Under the pieces are notes generated by a model. It was not told where the DNA came from and did no database searches. It saw only the letters and a program-made list of their open reading frames with translations. This document shows, one piece after another, positions 1 through 5,158 of a stretch of DNA of 6,979 nucleotides. The stretch is from positions 1 through 6,979 of the forward strand of contig CANJMU010000034.1 of NCBI GenBank assembly GCA_947475135.1. Reading direction: 5' to 3'. Position 1 is the first letter of the stretch. The number at the start of each line of letters is the position of its first letter. The DNA is from Silvanigrellaceae bacterium (lineage in GTDB: Bacteria > Bdellovibrionota > Oligoflexia > Silvanigrellales > Silvanigrellaceae). The translations under genes and the position numbers were made by a program.

Positions 1-720
1 TACTCCTGTTGTGCCGCCAGTATATTGCAAAGCGCAAGTGTGTTCTTCGGAGATATTTTTCCAATAAAGTGATGCGTCAATTGCCTTTTCATTTTTAATT
101 TGTCGACCAATTTGTAAAACAGAGTTTAATTTTTCACTTTGTATTTCACATTTTGGAATTGTTTTTTTTATATATTTTAAAACAGAATGAATAAAAAGTT
201 TTTTGTGAGGAGAAAAAAAATCAACTAAACTTACCAATATTACTTTTTTTATTTTTGTTTTTTTTAATATTTCTGTTAACTTATTTGCAAACATATCAAT
301 GATGATAAGAACGCTTGCCTCGCTATCAATAAATTGATGTTCCATTTCGTAAGACGTATAAAGAGGATTTGTATTCACAACAATGCATCCTGCTTTTAAT
401 GCTCCAAATACACAGACAGGATAGGCAAGGCAGTTTGGTAATTGAATTGCGATTCTTTCTCCATCTTTTAATTTCAAAACTTCTTTAAGATATACTGCAA
501 AATCATCAGAATATTCGTGAGATTCTTTGTATGTTAATGAACCGCTTAATCCGTTTGGCAATACAAGTTTGTAAGCTGTTTGTGAAGAATATTTTTGGTA
601 CGCTTTAAAAATCATTTCAGGTAAATTTTTAAATTCAAAAGGGAGTAATTCTTTATTCGTACTCGGAGAGTAATGTTGTCTCCATGGTCTTCCGTGATAA
701 ATGTAATTTTCTTGAATCAT
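1..720 (-). CDS. fadD: Long-chain fatty acid--CoA ligase, N-terminal part (cut by window edge)
   Basis: Activates long-chain fatty acids to acyl-CoA through an acyl-adenylate, the entry step of beta-oxidation and acyl transfer, usually at the inner face of the cytoplasmic membrane. The 240 visible residues are the N-terminal part of an ANL-superfamily (AMP-binding) enzyme. Visible signatures are a start with HGRPW, a stretch with IAIQLPNCLAYPV and FGALKAGCIVVNTNPLYT typical of bacterial FadD, and at residues 233-240 the ATP/AMP-binding P-loop YTGGTTGV, whose second-position Gly-Gly form is the FadD version of the motif. The rest (A5/A8 motifs, C-terminal lid) lies outside the window, so nothing suggests a broken gene. 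The ATG at 718-720 is the only reasonable start, because an in-frame stop lies two codons upstream (724-726). A modest GGGGA lies about 10 nt before it. It does not appear to share a transcript with trmH, given a 136-nt gap holding a candidate promoter. Confidence 0.93.
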   Translation of the reverse strand, partial: MIQENYIYHGRPWRQHYSPSTNKELLPFEFKNLPEMIFKAYQKYSSQTAYKLVLPNGLSGSLTYKESHEYSDDFAVYLKEVLKLKDGERIAIQLPNCLAYPVCVFGALKAGCIVVNTNPLYTSYEMEHQFIDSEASVLIIIDMFANKLTEILKKTKIKKVILVSLVDFFSPHKKLFIHSVLKYIKKTIPKCEIQSEKLNSVLQIGRQIKNEKAIDASLYWKNISEEHTCALQYTGGTTGV

Positions 721-773
721 GAATCATAATCCCCGGTATATGTAGTATAGACGCTGCGAATTCTAGGAATATA

Positions 774-802
774 TTTCTATTTTGTTATGAAGGTTTCGTC
801 AA
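774..802 (-). promoter_or_regulatory. Candidate sigma-70 promoter for fadD
   Basis: On the minus strand a -35-like TTGACG (797-802) is followed after 17 nt by TAGAAA (774-779), matching 5/6 and 4/6 of the consensus. It lies in the 136-nt gap between the trmH stop and the fadD start and would give a leader of roughly 45-50 nt. The rest of the gap is A/T runs. I see no palindrome resembling a FadR operator and no strong terminator for trmH. The call rests on consensus matching alone. Confidence 0.35.
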
Positions 803-856
803 CAAGTGGGCTTAAAAAATAATAAATTTAGAAACAAAAATTAAATTTTTTTGATT

Positions 857-1660
857 TTATTTTAAAAAGAAGAGTCCTTTTTTGACAAATAAATAATAGT
901 CAAAGAGTTCTTTTTTTTTATTTTGAATGAGAGTTTCTGAATGCAAATAATCGCGGGACATCCAATAATCCATAATTATTTTTTTTTCTATTTCTGTATA
1001 TTTTAATAAACAATTGTTTTTTTCAAAAAAATTTCTCAATGATTGCAAAATGAGTGCGGCGCAAACGGAAACATTTAAAGATTCGCTAAATCCATACATG
1101 TCTACATAAATATAGAGATCAACATAATTTTTCCACTCTTCTGAAATACCAATGAGTTCGCTTCCAAAGATAAGAGCAATCTTACTTTCTTTAAGACATT
1201 CTGTGAATTTTTTTGAATTTAATTCGTTGGTAGAAAAAGCTGGGATGTGATGTAAATAATTTTGAGATGTTCTTGAAAAATCAGGTAAGGTAACGCATGC
1301 AATTTTATATCCTGAATTTTTTAAATAATCAGCTGTTTCTGATATCTTGTTTTTATGTTGAATAAATAACCATTGACTGGATCCTCTATCAATAGAATCA
1401 CTCGCCCGAAATTTCATATTTTCAAGGGAATACAAAAATAAAATATTCATAAAACCAAAAGAATCTACACTTCGAATAATTGCCGATATATTGTGTGCAT
1501 GATGGGTGTTTTCAAAAACAGTGATGACATTTTTGGAACGATTGCTCAAAACATTTAAAAATTTTTCATATCGATTTTGAGTACACATCGATTTTAAAAA
1601 TTCTGTTAACTCGCCAATTTGGTTTTTAAAATTTTCTGGAATAAAAAAAGAATAAGACAT
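857..1660 (-). CDS. trmH: TrmH-type tRNA 2'-O-ribose methyltransferase (SPOUT family)
   Basis: Predicted AdoMet-dependent RNA 2'-O-methyltransferase of the SpoU/TrmH branch of the SPOUT superfamily, most like the enzyme that makes Gm18 in the tRNA D-loop. All three family motifs are present in the 267-residue product. Motif 1 is around residues 49-66 (FENTHHAHNISAIIRS), with Asn57 and the catalytic Arg63. Motif 2 is IALIFGSELIGIS (161-173). Motif 3 is ESLNVSVCAALIL (193-205), which forms the trefoil-knot AdoMet site. The opening NRYEKFLNVLSNR (29-41) aligns with the N-terminus of E. coli TrmH, so this protein has about 25 extra leading residues. I chose ATG 1658-1660, which begins 4 nt after the murI stop. 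A longer in-frame version from 1726 would run inside murI, and the Met at 1586-1588 has no ribosome-binding site. Tight spacing implies cotranscription and perhaps translational coupling with murI. The exact target nucleotide could differ (TrmL and RlmB are relatives). Confidence 0.85.
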   Translation of the reverse strand: MSYSFFIPENFKNQIGELTEFLKSMCTQNRYEKFLNVLSNRSKNVITVFENTHHAHNISAIIRSVDSFGFMNILFLYSLENMKFRASDSIDRGSSQWLFIQHKNKISETADYLKNSGYKIACVTLPDFSRTSQNYLHHIPAFSTNELNSKKFTECLKESKIALIFGSELIGISEEWKNYVDLYIYVDMYGFSESLNVSVCAALILQSLRNFFEKNNCLLKYTEIEKKIIMDYWMSRDYLHSETLIQNKKKELFDYYLFVKKGLFFLK

Positions 1661-1664
1661 AAAA

Positions 1665-2564
1665 TTATCTTTCAACGTTGACCATTTCAATATTACCAAG
1701 TGGTAATTTTGAAAAATATTTTGCAACAGAAGTGAACTGCGATGGAGAATCTGTGCAATAAGTTTTTCTTTTTTTATGACTTACGGAAGCCAGAAGCTCA
1801 TCGTCTTGATAAATAAATTTTTCAATTTGATCAATAACAGAAATAGAGGCATCTACTAAGTATACAGGATTTCTTAATTGATTTTCGATGAGAGCAAGAG
1901 TCCAGTCACCATTATGTGTTTTTAAAATAACGCTACGATTTAATTTTTTGGAAACTGTTTTTGCAATTGCAAGAGAAAGGCGAGGGTAATGAGTGCAGGC
2001 AAGCATAATAATTTGTGTGTCACTAGGAATATCCCAAAGGTACAATTCACAAGCGGCATCGGCAAGATTTCCAATGGAGATGCCTTCTTCAACTAAAGGA
2101 ACAAAGAGTGGGCACGCTTTTGTCCATATTTTTTTTATGTTATATTTATTTAACTCATGAACAAATCGATCGCTTTTTATAGTAAAACGAGTCGCAATAA
2201 TTGCTACGGTTAAATTTTTATTTTGCAAAATTGTTGAAATATATTCACAAAATATTTCAACAATACCAATGATTGGAATAGAATGTTTTTTTTTCACAAT
2301 ATTTGCAGCAACGCTAGATGCTGTACCACATGCAATGATAATCATTTTTGCATTTTCAGAAATTAAAAAATTTGTAGCTTCTTGTGTGTATTTTGTGATG
2401 ATTTCTTCGCTTTTATTTCCATAGGGACATCTTGCATTGTCCCCAAGGTAACAGGTGTTTAATGTAGGAATTTTTTTGACAACATTTTCCCAAATGGTAA
2501 GCCCTCCTTGCCCCGAATCGAAAAATGCAATATTTGAAAAATATTCTCTATTTGAATTTGTCAT
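1665..2564 (-). CDS. murI: Glutamate racemase
   Basis: Interconverts L- and D-glutamate, supplying D-Glu for the peptidoglycan stem peptide; cofactor-independent cytoplasmic enzyme of the Asp/Glu racemase superfamily. Numbering from the ATG at 2562-2564 (299 residues): FDSGQGG at 15-21 carries the motif Asp16-Ser17; YLGDNARCPYG at 39-49; first catalytic Cys79 in ACGTAS; second catalytic Cys190 in ACTHYP (189-194). Both cysteines and the Thr-His after the second are kept. However, the residue after Cys79 is Gly where the family has Asn (CNTA), a substrate-contact position. The length is somewhat above the usual 260-285. Start choice is uncertain: GGAG at 2576-2579 lies 11 nt from this ATG but 5 nt from an in-frame TTG at 2568-2570, which would add two residues. 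It precedes trmH by 4 nt and follows the glycine-zipper gene by about 50 nt. Confidence 0.9.
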   Translation of the reverse strand: MTNSNREYFSNIAFFDSGQGGLTIWENVVKKIPTLNTCYLGDNARCPYGNKSEEIITKYTQEATNFLISENAKMIIIACGTASSVAANIVKKKHSIPIIGIVEIFCEYISTILQNKNLTVAIIATRFTIKSDRFVHELNKYNIKKIWTKACPLFVPLVEEGISIGNLADAACELYLWDIPSDTQIIMLACTHYPRLSLAIAKTVSKKLNRSVILKTHNGDWTLALIENQLRNPVYLVDASISVIDQIEKFIYQDDELLASVSHKKRKTYCTDSPSQFTSVAKYFSKLPLGNIEMVNVER

Positions 2565-2592
2565 CTGCAAACATTCTCCATCAATGTGCTGC

Positions 2593-2621
2593 AGTATACA
2601 TGATATTTCTGGTTTTACTAA
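2593..2621 (-). promoter_or_regulatory. Possible internal promoter before murI
   Basis: The minus strand has a TATACT hexamer at 2593-2598 (5/6 to the -10 consensus), preceded directly by TG but without the usual spacer base of an extended -10. A poor -35-like TTAGTA lies 17 nt upstream at 2616-2621, overlapping the end of the upstream gene. It would give a short leader ending in the GGAG ribosome-binding site at 2576-2579. This could let murI-trmH be expressed apart from the first gene. Weak evidence. Confidence 0.28.
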
Positions 2622-3145
2622 AAATGAATTTCTGCAATGTTGAAAGCAAATAAATGATCGCTTATTGCAAAATTTGGAAATCCTATTTTTAATTTAGATT
2701 TTTTTCCAGAATAATTAACTAAGGCACCATAATAAACTTCTTCATTATTTTTTCCCTCAATCTGTTCCATTGGTGTCTCAGAAAAAAGAGTATTTTCATC
2801 TTTTTCTTCTTTATCGGAGCTACCATCCTGTGGGTAATTAAAAACATTTTGAGATTTTTTTTGATAGGTAGAATAAAATCCATAGAGACTTCCAACAATA
2901 AAACCAATAGAAGCACCGCCTGCAATAATTTGAAAATCACCACCAATGGTTTTATGGGTGAACGGTAATAATGATAGACCAACAGCCCCGCCAAAAGCGG
3001 CTCCATATCCTCCAGAAATAAAAATATTATGAGCATCATCTTCATTGATGTAAGCATCTTGTGCATATAATTTTAGAATAAAAAACCAGTTAAAAATAAT
3101 AAATAATGAAATTATTAATTTCATGAAATCAAATTTGATTTTCAT
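2618..3145 (-). CDS. Secreted or membrane glycine-zipper protein of unknown function
   Basis: I do not recognise this 175-residue protein. From the chosen ATG (3143-3145, with GGGAA five nt upstream) it opens with Lys-2 and Lys-4 and a strongly hydrophobic run at about 8-27 ending in LYA-Q, which looks like a Sec signal peptide cut after Ala28, or an uncleaved anchor. Residues 43-62 and 68-92 form two glycine-rich hydrophobic stretches with small-residue spacing (GGYGAAFGGAVG; GGASIGFIVGSLYG), a glycine-zipper hairpin pattern seen in envelope-associated proteins. A polar, acidic linker (about 95-136) follows, then a short C-terminal region rich in aromatic and beta-like residues ending in Phe. 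A longer reading from 3178 adds eleven residues with no ribosome-binding site and would bury the signal peptide. It is the first gene of the murI-trmH unit. Its job may be in the envelope, which would suit its racemase neighbour, but that is inference only. Confidence 0.7.
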   Translation of the reverse strand: MKIKFDFMKLIISLFIIFNWFFILKLYAQDAYINEDDAHNIFISGGYGAAFGGAVGLSLLPFTHKTIGGDFQIIAGGASIGFIVGSLYGFYSTYQKKSQNVFNYPQDGSSDKEEKDENTLFSETPMEQIEGKNNEEVYYGALVNYSGKKSKLKIGFPNFAISDHLFAFNIAEIHF

Positions 3146-3192
3146 ATTTGTTCCCAGGTATAAGTTTAAAAAATACAAAAAAAACTACTGTT

Positions 3193-3201
3193 AGTATAGC
3201 A
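3193..3201 (-). promoter_or_regulatory. Extended -10 promoter for the glycine-zipper gene / murI / trmH unit
   Basis: Read on the minus strand, 3193-3201 spells TGCTATACT, a full TGn extended -10 with a 5/6 hexamer. No good -35 is seen at 16-18 nt, which is usual for extended -10 promoters. Transcription would start near 3186, giving a leader of about 40 nt to the ATG at 3145. It sits back to back with the tRNA-tuf promoter, so both transcripts diverge from this 134-nt gap. Confidence 0.5.
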
Positions 3202-3229
3202 TTTTCTAAATAAAGAAACAGGCTATCCC

Positions 3230-3256
3230 TTGACATTAATTTTTAGATGATTTAAC
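3230..3256 (+). promoter_or_regulatory. Promoter of the tRNA-tuf operon
   Basis: A perfect -35 TTGACA (3230-3235) is followed after 15 nt by TTTAAC (3251-3256, 4/6); a 17-nt spacing gives the poorer TAACCA. Initiation would fall around 3262-3266, some 15-20 nt before the mature 5' end of the first tRNA. A/T-rich sequence upstream (about 3200-3217) could act as an UP element. The placement ahead of a stable-RNA operon makes a strong promoter expected; the exact -10 is uncertain. Confidence 0.55.
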
Positions 3257-3279
3257 CAGATCCTCACGTAATGGAAGTT

Positions 3280-3355
3280 GCTGGCTTAGCTCAACTGGTA
3301 GAGCACCTGATTTGTAATCAGGCGGTTGGGGGTTCAATTCCCTCAGCCAGCTCCA
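3280..3355 (+). tRNA. thrU: tRNA-Thr (anticodon UGU)
   Basis: A full cloverleaf of 76 nt with encoded CCA. The acceptor GCTGGCT pairs with AGCCAGC and the discriminator is T73. D-arm GCTC/GAGC; anticodon stem CCTGA/TCAGG with loop TTTGTAA, giving anticodon TGT at 3313-3315; T-arm with TTCAATT loop and one G-T pair. It decodes ACA and wobble partners. It is the first of four tRNAs transcribed ahead of tuf, in the position of E. coli thrU. The symbol is by position in that conserved cluster. Confidence 0.97.
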
Positions 3356-3364
3356 TTTTACTCT

Positions 3365-3450
3365 GGGGAGGTTCCAGAGTGGCTAAATGGGGCGGACTGT
3401 AAATCCGCTGTCTTTCGACTTCGGCAGTTCGAATCTGCCCCTCCCCACCA
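3365..3450 (+). tRNA. tyrU: tRNA-Tyr (anticodon GUA)
   Basis: Class II tRNA of 86 nt with encoded CCA. Acceptor GGGGAGG pairs with CCTCCCC, discriminator A73. Anticodon stem GCGGA/TCCGC with loop CTGTAAA gives GTA at 3399-3401. The long variable arm (3409-3422) contains a GTC/GAC mini-stem, as expected for bacterial tRNA-Tyr. T-stem GGCAG/CTGCC carries the canonical TTCGAAT loop. Only 9 nt separate it from the preceding tRNA-Thr, so it must be processed from a shared precursor. It is in the position of E. coli tyrU. Confidence 0.97.
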
Positions 3451-3467
3451 CACTGTTTCTGTTTTTT

Positions 3468-3544
3468 GCGGGCGTAGCTCAATTGGCTAGAGCGTCAGCC
3501 TTCCAAGCTGAATGTTGAGGGATCGTGCCCCTTCGCCCGCTCCA
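3468..3544 (+). tRNA. glyT: tRNA-Gly (anticodon UCC) with atypical T-loop
   Basis: A 77-nt cloverleaf with encoded CCA. Acceptor GCGGGCG pairs with CGCCCGC, discriminator T73. D-arm GCTC/GAGC with the GG pair in its loop; anticodon stem TCAGC/GCTGA with loop CTTCCAA, giving TCC. The T-stem GAGGG/CCCTT pairs fully (one G-T). The T-loop reads ATCGTGC rather than the near-universal TTCRANY: position 54 is A and position 58 is T, while T55, C56 and purine 57 remain. The rest is that of a normal elongator tRNA, so it is likely functional for GGA/GGG codons. It is in the position of E. coli glyT. Confidence 0.93.
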
Positions 3545-3589
3545 TATTATGAAATTGAAATAAATAAAGTTAAAAGTTTTTCTAAAAGC

Positions 3590-3664
<75 letters not shown>

Positions 3665-3856
3665 CAGTCTATTGTTTCTTTTTGTTATTCATAAAAAAAT
3701 TTTCACAAATCAAATCAAAAGATCATTGCAATTTTTTTTAAACCTATGTATCTATTGCCCTTCGTAGAGCACGTTAACTTAACTTTACTTATGCTCTGGA
3801 ATATGTTTGTGTACTTTACGAAATTGATTTTTGCCTTATTTTGGGAGGGTCACACC
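3665..3856 (+). other. Spacer / 5' leader between tRNA-Thr and tuf
   Basis: This 192-nt region holds no gene. It is very A/T-rich up to about 3745. A weak promoter-like pair, TTGCAA (3726-3731) and TATCTA (3749-3754) 17 nt apart, could give tuf some tRNA-independent expression. A 6-bp inverted repeat AGAGCA (3766-3771) / TGCTCT (3792-3797) encloses a 20-nt loop. An in-frame extension of tuf from 3746 crosses this region but has no ribosome-binding site and no similarity to EF-Tu. The tuf ribosome-binding site lies at its end. Confidence 0.6.
3843..3849 (+). promoter_or_regulatory. Strong ribosome-binding site of tuf
   Basis: GGGAGGG lies 7 nt before the ATG at 3857-3859. It is the best Shine-Dalgarno match in the window and fixes the EF-Tu start at MAKEKF, excluding the in-frame upstream reading from 3746. 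Confidence 0.85.
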
Positions 3857-5044
3857 ATGGCAAAGGAAAAGTTTGAGCGCAATAAGCCTCATATGAACAT
3901 TGGAACAATTGGTCACGTTGACCATGGTAAAACAACTTTAACAGCTGCAATTTCTGCTGTTTTAGCTGCTCGTCAGGGAAAAACCGCAACTCGTTTTGAC
4001 GAAATCGACAAAGCACCTGAAGAAAAAGCTCGTGGTATTACTATCAACGCATCTCACATTGAATACGAAACACAAAATCGTCACTATGCACACGTGGATT
4101 GCCCTGGACATGCTGACTATATAAAAAATATGATTACTGGTGCTGCGCAAATGGATGGCGCGATTCTTGTTTGTGCTGCAACAGACGGTCCAATGCCGCA
4201 AACTCGTGAACATATTCTTTTGGCACGCCAAGTGAATGTTCCTTACATTGTTGTATTTTTGAATAAATGTGACATTGCAGATCCTGAATTGACAGAACTT
4301 GTTGAAATGGAACTTCGTGAACTTTTAACAAAATATCAATTTCCTGGTGATACAATTCCTATTATTCGTGGTGCAGCTTTGGGTGCTTTACAAAATCCAA
4401 AAGATGTTAAAGCTTCGCAATGCATTGTTGATTTGATGGACGCTGTCGATTCTTACATTAAAGAGCCGCAACGCGCGCTTGATAAACCATTTTTGATGCC
4501 AATTGAAGATGTATTTTCTATCTCTGGTCGCGGTACGGTTTGTACAGGTCGTATTGAACAAGGCGTATGTAAAGTTGGTGAAGAGCTTGAAATCGTTGGA
4601 ATTCGTCCAACAGCTAAAACAATATGTACTGGTGTTGAAATGTTTCGTAAGGTTCTTGATCAAGGTCAAGCTGGAGACAACGTCGGAGTTCTTCTTCGTG
4701 GAACAAAACGCGAAGACATTGAGCGCGGACAAGTTCTTGCTAAACCAGGTTCAATTAAACCATTCAAAAAGTTTACAGCTAAAATATATGTTTTGAATAA
4801 AGAAGAAGGCGGGCGTCATAAACCTTTCTTTAAGGGTTACCGTCCTCAATTTTATTTTCGTACAACAGATGTGACTGGTATTGTTGAATTGCCATCAACT
4901 ATCGAAATGGTCATGCCTGGGGATAGTGTTGAGATCACTGTTGAACTCATTAGTCCTGTAGCTATGGAACCAGGTCTACGTTTTGCCATTCGTGAAGGTG
5001 GACGTACTGTTGGTGCTGGGGCTGTAGGAAATTGCATTAATTAA
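3857..5044 (+). CDS. tuf: Translation elongation factor Tu (EF-Tu)
   Basis: GTPase that carries aminoacyl-tRNA to the ribosomal A site. The 395-residue length is normal and the three domains are complete. G1 GHVDHGKT is at 19-26, switch I RGITIN at 59-64, G3 DCPGH at 81-85, G4 NKCD at 136-139 and G5-like GAAL at 172-175 (usually GSAL). Domain 2 has SGRGTV (223-228) and the CTGVEMF block (257-263). Domain 3 has [25 protein letters not shown] in the expected order and [12 protein letters not shown] near the end. Unusual points: eight cysteines (82, 106, 138, 189, 229, 238, 257 and one near the end) against three in E. coli EF-Tu; Ala65 where T is usual in RGITINTSH; and a last segment AVGNCIN instead of a VVxKVL-like tail. 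Codons are more C-ending than in neighbours (CGT, GAC, ATC), as expected for a highly expressed gene. It is cotranscribed with the four tRNAs and ends at its own terminator. Confidence 0.98.
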   Translation: MAKEKFERNKPHMNIGTIGHVDHGKTTLTAAISAVLAARQGKTATRFDEIDKAPEEKARGITINASHIEYETQNRHYAHVDCPGHADYIKNMITGAAQMDGAILVCAATDGPMPQTREHILLARQVNVPYIVVFLNKCDIADPELTELVEMELRELLTKYQFPGDTIPIIRGAALGALQNPKDVKASQCIVDLMDAVDSYIKEPQRALDKPFLMPIEDVFSISGRGTVCTGRIEQGVCKVGEELEIVGIRPTAKTICTGVEMFRKVLDQGQAGDNVGVLLRGTKREDIERGQVLAKPGSIKPFKKFTAKIYVLNKEEGGRHKPFFKGYRPQFYFRTTDVTGIVELPSTIEMVMPGDSVEITVELISPVAMEPGLRFAIREGGRTVGAGAVGNCIN

Positions 5045-5070
5045 CTTTGGCTTTCGATTATTTTTATTAG

Positions 5071-5116
5071 AGCAAGCGTAGAGAACAAATTTAAAGTTTT
5101 CTACGCTTGCTTTTTT
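5071..5116 (+). terminator. Strong intrinsic terminator of the tRNA-tuf operon
   Basis: A perfect 12-bp stem, AGCAAGCGTAGA (5071-5082) with TCTACGCTTGCT (5100-5111), extends by GAAC/GTTT (one G-T pair) to 16 bp. It closes a 9-nt loop AAATTTAAA (5087-5095) and is followed directly by a T tract (5111-5116). It begins 27 nt after the tuf stop. Such a strong site implies that the operon ends here and that the next gene needs its own promoter or relies on rare read-through. Confidence 0.93.
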
Positions 5117-5158
5117 ATTGAATAAAATAATGAACCAATTCACAGTATTTAATTTAAA

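Noticed and set aside
803..856. A/T runs after trmH, including a CAAAAA/TTTTTG mini-hairpin
   Set aside because: Only one G-C pair in the stem; not convincing as an intrinsic terminator.
1661..1726. 22-residue N-terminal extension of TrmH running into murI
   Set aside because: It overlaps the murI 3' end, has no ribosome-binding site, and does not resemble the family; the ATG at 1660 sits 4 nt after the murI stop.
2455..2643. 62-residue plus-strand frame across the murI start
   Set aside because: Antisense to murI and its control region, no ribosome-binding site, no similarity recognised.
2719..3066. 115-residue reading frame on the minus strand inside the glycine-zipper gene
   Set aside because: It lies in another frame of a gene that has a signal peptide, a ribosome-binding site and a promoter; its Lys/Leu/Met-rich product looks like a frame shadow.
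3746..3856. 37-residue in-frame extension upstream of EF-Tu
   Set aside because: EF-Tu proteins begin at MAKEKF and a near-perfect GGGAGGG precedes that ATG; the extension is leader RNA.
4388..4796. Open frames on both strands within tuf
   Set aside because: They are by-products of tuf codon use; no start signals and no recognisable motifs.
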